Shown: positions 26,659 through 35,784, counted from the first letter of the stretch. The stretch is DNA of 64,000 bases from Runella aurantiaca (GCF_003339505.1 NZ_QPIW01000023.1:1-64000), one strand, 5' to 3'. A program made the numbers and translations. Notes: generated by a model from the letters alone, not told the origin.

Positions 26659-27420
26659 TTACTTTCTGGCGATGTAGATTTTCTCATTAGGAGAGATTCC
26701 ATACCGCTTGTTATCTATCTGTTGAGCATATGTATCATCCTCTATTTCAAAGCCTTGAGCGCACAGCCGGTCGGCATAATCAGCCCCGTAGTACCAGCGT
26801 TGGTCATGACCATGATACAAGCCCAGTTTCTCTTCTTTCGTCAAACTCGTATCTGAAAACGAAAAGGGCTGCTTATAATTGATGGGGTCATGGAAAATAG
26901 CGTATCCCCTAGGTTTGAGCACCCTATACACTTCCCTCATCGCCTTGGTATCATCAGGCACCATGACTAACACACCGATGGCGATGACCACGTCAAAAGT
27001 ACTGTCTTCAAATGGAATATCATCAATTGACATCACACAATCAGGCTTGTCAGTAATACTGTTGGTAAATGACGTCATGTTATCGGCCGTAAGATAGTCG
27101 ATATATTGATTCCCTTTAACAGTCATAGACAAGCAAGTATCGGGCGCAAAATGCAGTACTTTTTTGAGAGGTGCATCATAAAAACCCAGTCGGTCGCGTA
27201 ACGTAAGATAAGCGTACCGATGCCGTTCGAGCGATTTACAGCTCGGACAGTAGGCATTCTGCCGGTAGCGAAAAGGCATAAATGCCTTATAATGATTTTC
27301 GCAAATAGGGCATTCTACGGTGTCTCCCATTCGGTATGGAATACTCCGTACCTGTAAGCGCACATTGCGCAAATGGTTCATAAAAACTTGACTGACAATT
27401 AATTGAGCGTAGGGTTTCAT
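26659..27420 (-). CDS. Zinc-ribbon class I SAM methyltransferase
   Basis: About 253 aa from the ATG at 27420; starts at 27477 and 27381 are also possible. An N-terminal zinc-binding knuckle has two CxxC pairs (VECPICENH and AYCPSCKSLERHRY). The methyltransferase fold follows, with LHFAPDTCL, a SIDDIPFEDSTFDVVIAIGV core and EVYRVLKPRGYAIFHDP. This type is frequent in glycan clusters of Bacteroidota and may methylate a sugar or lipid-linked intermediate. It is co-directional with and nearly abuts the downstream glycosyltransferase gene. Confidence 0.83.
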   Translation of the reverse strand: MKPYAQLIVSQVFMNHLRNVRLQVRSIPYRMGDTVECPICENHYKAFMPFRYRQNAYCPSCKSLERHRYAYLTLRDRLGFYDAPLKKVLHFAPDTCLSMTVKGNQYIDYLTADNMTSFTNSITDKPDCVMSIDDIPFEDSTFDVVIAIGVLVMVPDDTKAMREVYRVLKPRGYAIFHDPINYKQPFSFSDTSLTKEEKLGLYHGHDQRWYYGADYADRLCAQGFEIEDDTYAQQIDNKRYGISPNEKIYIARK

Positions 27421-27571
27421 GTATAGGCATACGATAAGGTAACAACGAAATTTTATGGCAGTGGTGTGGTCAAGCAACTAACATTTGCAGTACAGCGATG
27501 TAGTAGCATTATCCAAATCAAAGAACATTTTCTTTCGTAGTCTTTCTATTTTTGGCGCGTACTTACTGTTT

Positions 27572-28618
27572 TTACGCTTCAAAAATCCTTACAATGTCCC
27601 GATAATTTGTTGTATCAGCTATTTCAAAGTTTTGTTTGCCAATCGCCGAAAGATCAATCTTTTGGGAAATTTTAAGGCGTTCTGTTAATGGGTAAAATGT
27701 ATTATCGAATAATAATTCTGACTGATGGCCCAACAATCGAAGTGTACCCTCAGTTCGTAATGTAATAATAGGTTTTCCAAATGACATGGCCAAATCGATG
27801 GTGCCCGAATGATCAATTCTTACAAAGGGCAAGACGACAACATCAGCCGCATTGAAAAAATATTGAACGTCTTCATCTTCGATAAAGCGATGATGCCAAT
27901 GAATGGTTGGTTGATTGTTGCTTTCGGCTAATAATGATTCCCAATAATCATCATCGTAACTTTTTCCAGCAATAACAAGACAAGTATTTGAAGAGTCCAA
28001 CGCTGAATAGGCTTTCAATAACTGATGAAGACCCTTGTAAGGCTTTATTTCTCCAAAGAACAAAAATACAAAAACCTCTCTATTTACTCCTAACTTTTCA
28101 CGACTTTCAGCTTGGGTTGACTCATTGGGGTAATACGTATGATACGGTAAATCCTGAATTACCGAAACAACCTCAGGTTTCAATCCAAACCGACGAATCG
28201 CCTGTTGTTTAGTTGTTTCCGAATAAACCCTGATAGAATCGCATCGACGTAAAAAAAAGCGATAAACGCGTTTTTCCAAACCTAACCAAATCCCCGCGTG
28301 GTTTTGTAGATTATGCAATGTATGTACGATTCTGACCCGTTGGATAGATTTTGCCCACAGGATTTCGGCTATGAAGACCAGCGATTTTATCCAACTCCAA
28401 AGCAATGATTTACCAATAATAAAGCTATGGACCCAATCATAATAGAGCACCTCGGGGTGGTGTGTTTTCAGGGCTTGAAAGGTGCTGCCCAATGTATATT
28501 TCTTACCAACGGTCACTGTCATTCCGTGTTTTCGTAGATACCGCACCAATTCGTATTGAAAAGGATTTTCAGCACCCGCATCGGGCAAAACAACGACTTT
28601 GGGTAAAGCAGAAGACAA
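27572..28618 (-). CDS. Glycosyltransferase family 1/4-like (GT-B)
   Basis: 348 aa. The N-terminal half contains a possible membrane-associated patch (LLWSWIKSLVFIAEILWA) and VRIVHTLHNLQNHAG. The C-terminal half has FLFFGEIKPYKGLHQLLKAYSAL and VVLPFVRIDHSGTIDLAMSFGKPIITLRTEG, the nucleotide-sugar site. It is the first gene of the leftward glycan block. Its upstream gap (28619-28773) is shared with the divergent esterase. Confidence 0.86.
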   Translation of the reverse strand: MSSALPKVVVLPDAGAENPFQYELVRYLRKHGMTVTVGKKYTLGSTFQALKTHHPEVLYYDWVHSFIIGKSLLWSWIKSLVFIAEILWAKSIQRVRIVHTLHNLQNHAGIWLGLEKRVYRFFLRRCDSIRVYSETTKQQAIRRFGLKPEVVSVIQDLPYHTYYPNESTQAESREKLGVNREVFVFLFFGEIKPYKGLHQLLKAYSALDSSNTCLVIAGKSYDDDYWESLLAESNNQPTIHWHHRFIEDEDVQYFFNAADVVVLPFVRIDHSGTIDLAMSFGKPIITLRTEGTLRLLGHQSELLFDNTFYPLTERLKISQKIDLSAIGKQNFEIADTTNYRDIVRIFEA

Positions 28619-28773
28619 TGGAAAGTGGTTTTAAAAAATTCGGAACGACAAAAATACAAATTGTGCTTAGAAATGTACAGATAAACGCTTTTGTATATTT
28701 ACATTGTCTGTGGAAAGCTCCCATTTAGAAAGTCCCATGGCGCTCCCGCAAAATCTTTCAACCCCCTTATTCA

Positions 28774-30066
28774 ATGAAAAAAACAGCGAACATTCTTTTC
28801 TTCGTCTTGAGCTTTTCGGTTGCTTTTGCCCAACCAGTAGAGAAACTGTACAAAGTCGTAGTCGCTCCCGACCATTTTGACTGGAACTACAAATCGGGCG
28901 AAAATGTAAAGTTTACCATTTCAGTCTTACAAAATGGCAACCTCGTCAAAAACGCCCGTGTACGTTATGAAATAGGGCCTGAAAAAATGGAACCCACCAA
29001 AAAGGAGACCATTACGCTCCCCAGCGGCAGCATTACGCTTGACGGTGGAACAATGAAAACGGGGGGATTTCTGCGCTGTATCGCCATTGCCGAAATCGAC
29101 GGTAAAGAATACCGAAACCTCGCCACGGCGGGCTTCGACCCTCTCACCATTCAACCTACAGTAGAGAACCCCGCTGATTTTGACACTTTCTGGCAAACAG
29201 CAAAGGCAGACTTAGCCAAGATACCGATGGATGCCAAAATGACCCTGCTGCCCGAACGCTGCACCGAAACAGTCAATGTGTATCACCTCAATTTGCAGAA
29301 TTTTCGCAATGGTACCCGTTTGTACGGCATTTTGTGTGTACCCAAAAAAGAAGGAAAATACCCGGCGCTTTTACATGTTCCCGGGGCGGGCGTTCGTGCC
29401 TACGGCGGTGATATTGCCAACGCCGCCAAAGGCATCATTACCCTGCAAATCGGCATTCACGGTGTTCCGGTTACAATGGACCCTTCGAACTATCTTGATT
29501 TAGGAGCCGGCGCTTTAAACGGCTACATGAATTACGGCTCCGACGACCGTGACCGTTTTTATTACAAGCGAGTATATTTGGGCTGTGTTCGGGCCAATGA
29601 TTTTCTGACGAGTTTGCCCCAATACGACGGCAGTAATCTGGCCGTAACGGGCGGAAGCCAAGGCGGAGCCCTTTCTATCATTACGGCAGCACTCGACCCT
29701 CGGGTCAAATGGCTGGGGGCTTTTTACCCTGCACTCTCAGATGTAACGGGTTATTTGAAAGGCCGGGCGGGCGGCTGGCCGCATTATTTTGACAAAAATG
29801 CGCTGGCCTACAATAATAAACCCGAAAAAATCACCACACTCGGCTACTACGATGTGGTCAATTTTGCGCGTCGGGTAAAAGTACCTGGCTATTATTCGTG
29901 GGGCTTCAACGATGAAACTTGCCCTCCTACCTCCATGTATGCTTCCTACAATGTCATTTCGGCTCCAAAAGAATTGTATCTAGCGCTCGAAACTGGCCAT
30001 TGGACATATCCTGAGCAACATGAAAAAATGACGGGCTGGCTGGTCAAGAAATTGAGCAATAAATAA
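28774..30066 (+). CDS. Secreted acetylxylan esterase-like hydrolase (CE7/AXE1 family)
   Basis: 430 aa with a signal peptide (MKKTANILFFVLSFSVAFAQ). An N-terminal beta-sandwich of roughly 100 residues precedes the alpha/beta hydrolase. That domain has RLYGILCVPKKEGKYPALLHVPGAG, the nucleophile elbow AVTGGSQGGALSIITAA, the acid region SWGFNDETCPP and the terminal His in ALETGHWTY. CE7 enzymes deacetylate xylan fragments or acetylated small sugars. Placed away from other polysaccharide genes, it has its own strong terminator. Confidence 0.88.
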   Translation: MKKTANILFFVLSFSVAFAQPVEKLYKVVVAPDHFDWNYKSGENVKFTISVLQNGNLVKNARVRYEIGPEKMEPTKKETITLPSGSITLDGGTMKTGGFLRCIAIAEIDGKEYRNLATAGFDPLTIQPTVENPADFDTFWQTAKADLAKIPMDAKMTLLPERCTETVNVYHLNLQNFRNGTRLYGILCVPKKEGKYPALLHVPGAGVRAYGGDIANAAKGIITLQIGIHGVPVTMDPSNYLDLGAGALNGYMNYGSDDRDRFYYKRVYLGCVRANDFLTSLPQYDGSNLAVTGGSQGGALSIITAALDPRVKWLGAFYPALSDVTGYLKGRAGGWPHYFDKNALAYNNKPEKITTLGYYDVVNFARRVKVPGYYSWGFNDETCPPTSMYASYNVISAPKELYLALETGHWTYPEQHEKMTGWLVKKLSNK

Positions 30067-30100
30067 ACAAAAAGCCGAGTGAACACTCGGCTTTTTGTTT
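30065..30100. terminator. Bidirectional terminator after the esterase
   Basis: A 17-bp perfect stem (30065-30081 with 30084-30100) with a GCCGAGTG core and an AA loop, flanked by A and T tracts, between the convergent esterase and PspC genes. The tiny loop will open by one or two pairs. Confidence 0.9.
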
Positions 30101-30114
30101 GGTTTTCAGGCTGT

Positions 30115-30348
30115 TTACACTTGATTAACTTCGAACGTACCATTCCTGCTTTGACGAACTCCTTTAGGCATGATGGCCCAGAGGATGATGTAAAAAACAA
30201 TAACGGGTACGTGAACAAAAGCGAAAAAAGACGCTATCCACAAAATACGCATTAAGGTAGTATCTATTCCAAAATAGTCGGCTAAACCGGCTGCTACACC
30301 ACCTATTTTACTTTCTGAAGGGATTCGATGCAATTGTTTCGTTGTCAT
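30115..30348 (-). CDS. PspC-domain small membrane protein
   Basis: 77 aa. The PspC domain is plain: LHRIPSESKIGGVAAGLADYFGIDTTLMRILWIASFF, then a hydrophobic helix VPVIVFYIILWAIMPK. PspC proteins sense or transmit envelope stress in proteobacteria. In Bacteroidota, stand-alone copies like this are common and their partner is unknown. No other psp genes are adjacent. Confidence 0.9.
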   Translation of the reverse strand: MTTKQLHRIPSESKIGGVAAGLADYFGIDTTLMRILWIASFFAFVHVPVIVFYIILWAIMPKGVRQSRNGTFEVNQV

Positions 30349-30504
30349 GGCTTTATGTATTAAATGTTTTTAAGGCTGTATTTGTTTTTTTTGGCTGTTA
30401 TGTTGAATCAAAGGTACTATGCATTACCAAGTAATCAAAACCGATTTGGACCAATGGTTTCAGCATTTGCCAAACGGTTATTTTTAGGGAAGAATAAAGT
30501 GAAA

Positions 30505-31500
30505 TTATTGTTTTCTAACCCGAATTTGAAAAGCCTCGGCAGGGTTACGGATCAGCAGTTGGTCAAAATCATCTTGCGTAAAGCCTTTTTGGCGTAGAAT
30601 AGGAAATACTTTTTCAAAAATGGCGGTAAAACCCACAAAATTTCCACCATTCGTTTCGCCAGGTTTGTACCAACCAGCGTCGTGAGAAATAAGAACACGG
30701 TGCAGCAAACGATTGGATTTAAGAAGGTCTATCCAAGAAGCGTAGTTTTCAAAATCGCCCCAGCCCATGCCGTCAAGGCTTACCCAAGCGCCCAGCTGCG
30801 CTGCTTTTGTGTACAAATTTTTATTGGACTCGCCCTGCGCATGAACCCACACAAAAGCGCTCGGGTGTACGCCCATGCGCTGCAATTCCTCCATTTCTTC
30901 AAAAGCCGCCAATGCGGGACCAGTATGCGAGCAAACGGTCAGGCCAGTTCGCAGATGAGTTAGACTTGCCGCACGTACCAATTTTCGATGTAGTTCGGAG
31001 AGCGGCCCAGGATTTACGCCTATTTTTATAAATCCGGGACGAACATCGGTGCCGTCAATACCTTTTTCAAATTCAGCGACCCAACGGTCGGCCAGTTGTT
31101 CGGCGGTTTCGGTAAACGCCCATTTTGGTAAATATTTATTGTCAACTGCCCCATAATAACCCGTATTGGTCAAGATTTGAAGGCCGCTCTTTTGCGCGGC
31201 CAATTGCAGCAAATGCACATCACGACCCAGGAAAGCGGGGGTACAATCCAAAAGCGTTTTTACGCCCTGCTTTTTTACTTCCAATAAATAAGGCAATACC
31301 ACTTTTAGAACATCTTCCCGATTCCAGCGGTCAGCACTGATTTTATCCGCTCCGATAAAATCCACGAGAAGGTGTTCATGAATAAGCGTCCTACCCATTT
31401 TTTGCGGACGAATTGCGCCATTTACCGTGATAATTTGCTCTTTTTTTTGCAAAAAAGGGGCGACAGAGGCGGTCAACAAGAACTGGCGACGTGTAAGCAT
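30505..31500 (-). CDS. Tat-exported phosphotriesterase-family metallohydrolase
   Basis: 331 aa. The N terminus MLTRRQFLLTASVAPFL has a twin-arginine motif. The amidohydrolase barrel keeps the binuclear metal ligands of the phosphotriesterase family: HEH in TLIHEHLLVDF, the Lys in GFIKIGVNPG, His in VCSHTGPAL, His in WVHAQGES and Asp in ISHDAGWYK. Many family members are really lactonases; the substrate here is undetermined. The GRAS-like gene lies just upstream on the same strand, with only 15 bp between its stop and this start, so co-transcription is likely. Confidence 0.9.
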   Translation of the reverse strand: MLTRRQFLLTASVAPFLQKKEQIITVNGAIRPQKMGRTLIHEHLLVDFIGADKISADRWNREDVLKVVLPYLLEVKKQGVKTLLDCTPAFLGRDVHLLQLAAQKSGLQILTNTGYYGAVDNKYLPKWAFTETAEQLADRWVAEFEKGIDGTDVRPGFIKIGVNPGPLSELHRKLVRAASLTHLRTGLTVCSHTGPALAAFEEMEELQRMGVHPSAFVWVHAQGESNKNLYTKAAQLGAWVSLDGMGWGDFENYASWIDLLKSNRLLHRVLISHDAGWYKPGETNGGNFVGFTAIFEKVFPILRQKGFTQDDFDQLLIRNPAEAFQIRVRKQ

Positions 31501-31515
31501 AAGAGTGTATTGAAG

Positions 31516-32595
31516 TTAGGGTGTTGCCAAAAACACATTTGTAATCTCCTCGTCTTTGAAAACAACCGCGTAACGTTCCGTCAAATCAGTACGCAGGATG
31601 GCTCCGTTCATTTTCTGTACATCATACGAAGTTAACAGTTTTCCCAACGTAAAGCCTGTTGTTTTAAATAACTCCAACCATTGGTGCGTGGCGTACTGTT
31701 TTTCTACGCGAACGTCTTCGGTATAGCCCAATACATCGTCTATCTCTCGACTAAAAAATAGTTTCAACGCTGCCTTTTCTTTATTGGTAATATCCAGACT
31801 GTCAATCACTTCAAATACCAGTCCGTAGTGAGTAACAGCATTATGAAAGCGAGTGGCATAGTGCGGCTCAAAGTGATCGGAAACTGGTTCAGACAACACA
31901 AAAGCCTTGGGCGCTAAGTCGCGAATGTACCCAAAAACCGCTTCACGCTGTGCCGCCTGTTGGATATGGTGCAGTGCAAAAGACGCATTGACCACTAGAG
32001 CATCGTAATGAGTCGGCAACAATGCCCGTATTTCAGCTAACATCATTTTCTCAACAAATCCAATAAATGAAGTGAAGCTTACCTGAAAAGGGAGCTGCAA
32101 TTCCGCAAAATTCTTTTCTGCCGCTTGAATGGCTTCGGCAAAAGGTTCAATCCCCACTACCGTTATCTGCTTCACCCGACAATCAGGCTGTTGTGCCAAT
32201 AACTGAAGCACATTGACAATCTGCATTCCGGTTCCGATGCCAATGTCCAAAAGAACGGGATTTTGTACATTATTTAAGCTTTCCACCAACAACGCATTGG
32301 CGCACTTTTGCGTAAGAGCCGCCAAAGGCAGCTGTTGAATCAGTAATTCAAACAGCCGAATCTGTGGAATTTCAAATTGTTGGACATAAATATGCTCATT
32401 CGACTGCCCACCCGCGACGTGTTTACGCATGGCTTTGGCCAACACATACCCAAACATCGCCTCCGAATCGTCGAGATTTTCAAGACATTGTTGATAGATT
32501 GCTTCCAACTCCACTTTATCGGCTTCGGTGAGTTGGTCGGGAAGGCGTTGGGCGAGGGATTGGAGTTGGGGAAGATGAGTATACATGGCGGCCAA
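31516..32595 (-). CDS. Bacterial GRAS-domain protein (SAM-methyltransferase fold)
   Basis: 359 aa. The sequence follows the plant GRAS motif order. VLLDIGIGTGMQ matches the VHIID region, VNASFALHHIQ matches the plant FxLHHL segment, ATRFHNAVTHYGLVFEVIDS matches the PFYRE region, and FFSREIDDVLGYTEDVRVE then THQWLELFKTTGFT match the REI...ERVER and SAW-like end. Bacterial GRAS proteins are described as Rossmann-fold methyltransferases that likely act on a small molecule. It begins a transcript that continues into the phosphotriesterase gene, and the stop of the DUF5615 gene abuts its start. Confidence 0.8.
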   Translation of the reverse strand: MAAMYTHLPQLQSLAQRLPDQLTEADKVELEAIYQQCLENLDDSEAMFGYVLAKAMRKHVAGGQSNEHIYVQQFEIPQIRLFELLIQQLPLAALTQKCANALLVESLNNVQNPVLLDIGIGTGMQIVNVLQLLAQQPDCRVKQITVVGIEPFAEAIQAAEKNFAELQLPFQVSFTSFIGFVEKMMLAEIRALLPTHYDALVVNASFALHHIQQAAQREAVFGYIRDLAPKAFVLSEPVSDHFEPHYATRFHNAVTHYGLVFEVIDSLDITNKEKAALKLFFSREIDDVLGYTEDVRVEKQYATHQWLELFKTTGFTLGKLLTSYDVQKMNGAILRTDLTERYAVVFKDEEITNVFLATP

Positions 32596-32931
32596 TTAGA
32601 AAATTTCTAAAATTCCATATTCTTGCGAAGCCCATAATTGTTCGATATCATCTTTATGAAGAATCAACAAATCGGCCAATTGATTAGTACTTTGGTTGCC
32701 CGTTCTTAATAAGACGACTTTTGGAGGAAAACCATAAAGACTGGATAAGTGATAAAAATCTTCGTCATTAGAGACAATCATATATTGATTTTGTCTTGAC
32801 CAATTCCAAATAGCAATATCTTCGGCTGGAGTTGGCAACTCTGTTTTAGTTACATGCAGACAGTTTTGGTATATGCCTTCCAACTTTTTGATAATAAGAT
32901 AGGAAAGATTGGCATCAAATAAGAGTCTCAT
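32596..32931 (-). CDS. DUF5615 PIN-like toxin-type protein
   Basis: 111 aa, with the DUF5615/Mut7-C-like PIN signature: MRLLFDANLSYLIIKKL at the start (first acidic residue Asp5), DIAIWNWSRQNQYMIVSNDEDFYHLS in the middle (acidic pair) and VVLLRTGNQSTNQL. This is a predicted ribonuclease fold. It overlaps the DUF433 gene by 1 bp, the usual arrangement of a toxin after its antitoxin. Type II toxin-antitoxin function is inferred from this pairing. Confidence 0.85.
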   Translation of the reverse strand: MRLLFDANLSYLIIKKLEGIYQNCLHVTKTELPTPAEDIAIWNWSRQNQYMIVSNDEDFYHLSSLYGFPPKVVLLRTGNQSTNQLADLLILHKDDIEQLWASQEYGILEIF

Positions 32932-33158
32932 TAGGCCGCAATCAATCTGGTACGCCTTTCAATATCCGCAGCAAAAGCTAATGCAGCTCGAATGTGTTCC
33001 TCTTTAAGTTCTGGAAAATCGGCCAAAATTTCCTCAAAAGACATCTCGGAAGCTAACCAGACCAAGATATCCTGAATCGTTATCCGCGTGCCCTTGATAC
33101 AGGGCTTTCCAAAACGAATGTTAGGATTAATGCTTATGTATTGCTGATAATTTGTCAT
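32931..33158 (-). CDS. DUF433 antitoxin-like protein
   Basis: 75 aa from the ATG at 33158; a start at 33194 would add 12 residues. The DUF433 core is clear: ISINPNIRFGKPCIKGTRITIQDILVWLASEM, then EEILADFPELKEEHIRAALAFAAD, a winged or ribbon DNA-binding-like fold. It would repress its own operon and neutralise the DUF5615 partner, whose start overlaps its stop. Confidence 0.87.
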   Translation of the reverse strand: MTNYQQYISINPNIRFGKPCIKGTRITIQDILVWLASEMSFEEILADFPELKEEHIRAALAFAADIERRTRLIAA

Positions 33159-33218
33159 TGCCGTAAAAGAAAGGATTGTATCAAAGTTAACCATAGTCCT
33201 TGATTAGACAAAATCAAT

Positions 33219-33251
33219 AAGAAAAAGCCACGACGCAAATGCATCATGGCT
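33219..33251 (-). terminator. Intrinsic terminator of the FadN-like gene
   Basis: Read on the minus strand, the stem AGCCATGATGC (33251-33241), loop ATTT and GCGTCGTGGCT (33236-33226) pair fully when two G-U wobbles are allowed, followed by TTTTTC. On the plus strand the same positions are mismatches, so the element is built for the leftward transcript. Confidence 0.8.
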
Positions 33252-33275
33252 CTACAAAACTATTTATGTAGTGTC

Positions 33276-33309
33276 AAACATTCCAAATTTTTGAAAACTT
33301 GGAATGTTT
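33276..33309 (-). repeat. Inverted repeat after the FadN-like gene
   Basis: AAACATTCCAA (33276-33286) and TTGGAATGTTT (33299-33309) form an 11-bp stem 5 bp after the stop. It has no U tract; the strong terminator follows at 33251. It may protect the mRNA 3' end. Confidence 0.5.
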
Positions 33310-33313
33310 CAGA

Positions 33314-35716
33314 TTAATTCCTCGGCGGCTTGCCTCCAGTCAGCAGCCCCTGCATCCGCGCCATGGTTTTCTTCTCACCCGTAAGCGATAAAAAGGCTTC
33401 GCGCTCCAGATCAAGCAAATACTGCTCGGTAACATTTTGAGGGTAACTCAAATCTCCACCGCAGATAACGTACGCCAATTTATCCGCAATCTTGGCATCA
33501 TGCTCGGTGATGTAATTGGCCATGCGCATACTGCCGATACCTGCTTTAAACAACGCAATTCCCGTTTTTCCCTGCACTTTGATGTCGGTGCGGTGCTTGG
33601 GTTGGGTATAACCATTCTCGGCTAGGTCAATAGCCGCCTGTTTCGCTTCAGCAATCAGGCGGCTGCGGTTCAGCACAATCTGGTCGCGGTCGGCTTTGAT
33701 GTAGTTCATTTCTACCGCTTCCTGCGCCGAAGTGGAAACTTTGGCTTGGGCAATATTCATGAACGCCGATTGCAGAATATTCAATTCAGGGTCGCCCGCT
33801 TGATACAAATCCGAACAACGCAACGCCATTTCTTTGGTACCACCGCCGGCAGGAATCAAACCAACGCCCAATTCCACCAACCCCATGTAGGTTTCGGCAT
33901 GGGCTACTACTTTATCTGCGTGTAAGTTCAATTCGCAACCACCGCCCAATGCCAACGAATGTGCGGCCGTCACTACCGGAATCGAAGAATACCGCGCCCG
34001 CATCATGGTTTGCTGAAATTGGGCAATCATCATGTTGATTTCTTCATAATCCTGCTCAATGGCAAACATGAATAACATGGCCAAATTGGCTCCTGCCGAA
34101 AACGCTTCATTGGAATCATTTCCTACTACCAATCCGCGAAAATCTTTTTCCGCTACGGCGTAGGCACGATTGAGACCTTCCACTACTTCGGCGCCGAAGG
34201 TGTTCATTTTAGAATGGAACTCTACCCCCGCAATGCCATCGCCCAAGTCATAAATGGAAGCCCCAGCATTTTTCCAGATGATATTTTGTGATTTATTTTC
34301 GAGAATAATAAACGCCTCCTGCCCCGGAATGGCCTTGTACGACTGCGAAGGAATGTCGTAGTATAGTTTTTGTCCGTTTTGTAATTTGTAAAAACTTTCG
34401 TTGCCCGCCGCCAGCATATCATAGACCCACTGTGCCGGCTTGGCGTCGAGCGATTCCATAATTTCAACCATTTTTTGTACACCAATGGCATCCCAAGTAG
34501 CAAAAAGGCCCATTTCCCAGCCAAATCCTGCACAAATAGCTTGGTCGATGCGGTAAAGTTCATCCGAAATTTCAGGAATGCGGTTGGATGCATAGCGAAA
34601 TCCACTCGCAAAAGTCCGACGATAAAATTCACCTGCTTTATCGGTGCCTTTAAGCAATACACAAAAACGTTTTTTGAGGTCGTCAATGGTCTTGGTCCCT
34701 TCCAATGTAGCAAATTTCACCTTCACGGAAGGCTTGTATTCCAACGTAGCGAGGTCGAGCGCCAAAATGACGGTTTTGCCCTTTTCGTCTTTTGTTTTCT
34801 TGTAAAAACCCTGTCCCGTTTTATCACCCAGCCATTTGTTTTCCATGAGTTTAGCCATAATGGGTGGCAATTCAAACGCCGCGCGCGACTCATCATGCGG
34901 CATCTGTACGAGATTGTTGCACACGTTGACCGTCGTATCCAAACCCACTACATCCGACAAACGGAAGGTGCCCGATTTTGGACGTCCTACCACTGGCCCA
35001 GTCAATTTATCAACTTCCTCTACTGTCAGACCCATTTCAGCGGCAATACGAATCGTTTCGACCAAGGCATGAATACCAAGTCGATTGGCAATAAAGCCAG
35101 GCGTATCTTTGCAGAGTACGGTCGTTTTTCCTAAAAACAAATCACCGTAATGCAGCAGAAAATCAAGAATTTGAGTTTCAGTTTTTGGTCCGGGAATGAC
35201 TTCAAACAAACGCAGATAACGCGGAGGATTGAAGAAGTGCGTTCCGCAAAAATGCTGTTGAAAATCATCACTGCGCCCTTCCGACATCAAATGAATCGGA
35301 ATCCCAGACGTGTTGGATGTAATGAGGGTTCCGGGTTTGCGCAAGGCATCTACTTTTTCAAACAACGACCGTTTAATGTCTAGCCGCTCCACAATTGCTT
35401 CCAATACCCAGTCGTAATTTTTGATTTCGGCCAGATTATCATCAAAATTCCCGAGTTTGACCCGACTTGCAAATTTAGGGCTGTATAAAGATGCTGGTGT
35501 GGATTTCAAGGTATTTTGAAATGCCTCATTGACTATGCGATTGCGCACGGCAGGATGCTCTAAAGTCAGCCCTTTGGCTTGTTCGGCGGCGTTAAGTTCT
35601 TTGGGAACAATGTCTAACAACAATACCTCTACGCCAATATTAGCAAAGTGGCACGCAATGCGCGACCCCATAATGCCCGAGCCTAATACGGCTACTTTTT
35701 TAATGCTGCGGTTCAT
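33314..35716 (-). CDS. fadN: 3-hydroxyacyl-CoA dehydrogenase / enoyl-CoA hydratase fusion (FadN-like)
   Basis: 800 aa. The N-terminal NAD-binding 3HCDH domain has VAVLGSGIMGSRIACHFAN, HFFNPPRYLRLFEVIPG and KDTPGFIANRLG (residues 7-210). The helical 3HCDH C-terminal domains follow (GQGFYKK, GFGWEMGLFATWDAIG). The crotonase/hydratase domain comes last, with NEAFSAGANLAML and ALGGGCELNLHADKVVAHAE (about 500-690). This order, dehydrogenase before hydratase, matches Bacillus FadN and not E. coli FadB. It performs the two middle steps of beta-oxidation. A palindromic site at 35785 upstream is shared with the acyl-CoA dehydrogenase gene. No thiolase is adjacent. Confidence 0.93.
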   Translation of the reverse strand: MNRSIKKVAVLGSGIMGSRIACHFANIGVEVLLLDIVPKELNAAEQAKGLTLEHPAVRNRIVNEAFQNTLKSTPASLYSPKFASRVKLGNFDDNLAEIKNYDWVLEAIVERLDIKRSLFEKVDALRKPGTLITSNTSGIPIHLMSEGRSDDFQQHFCGTHFFNPPRYLRLFEVIPGPKTETQILDFLLHYGDLFLGKTTVLCKDTPGFIANRLGIHALVETIRIAAEMGLTVEEVDKLTGPVVGRPKSGTFRLSDVVGLDTTVNVCNNLVQMPHDESRAAFELPPIMAKLMENKWLGDKTGQGFYKKTKDEKGKTVILALDLATLEYKPSVKVKFATLEGTKTIDDLKKRFCVLLKGTDKAGEFYRRTFASGFRYASNRIPEISDELYRIDQAICAGFGWEMGLFATWDAIGVQKMVEIMESLDAKPAQWVYDMLAAGNESFYKLQNGQKLYYDIPSQSYKAIPGQEAFIILENKSQNIIWKNAGASIYDLGDGIAGVEFHSKMNTFGAEVVEGLNRAYAVAEKDFRGLVVGNDSNEAFSAGANLAMLFMFAIEQDYEEINMMIAQFQQTMMRARYSSIPVVTAAHSLALGGGCELNLHADKVVAHAETYMGLVELGVGLIPAGGGTKEMALRCSDLYQAGDPELNILQSAFMNIAQAKVSTSAQEAVEMNYIKADRDQIVLNRSRLIAEAKQAAIDLAENGYTQPKHRTDIKVQGKTGIALFKAGIGSMRMANYITEHDAKIADKLAYVICGGDLSYPQNVTEQYLLDLEREAFLSLTGEKKTMARMQGLLTGGKPPRN

Positions 35717-35784
35717 TTATGTATCTATTTCAATTAGTAAATGTATAATCGGATGAATTTTGCCCTTCAAAAGTAAAAAAAAAA

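Noticed and set aside
34222-34713. 163-codon same-strand frame inside fadN
   Set aside because: It is a +1/-1 frame of an intact 800-aa protein whose domains are all continuous; no frameshift is needed.
34475-35134. 219-codon open frame antisense to fadN
   Set aside because: It is opposite a well-supported gene in a complementary frame, has no recognisable motif, and its composition (Phe, His, Arg rich) is that of a shadow.
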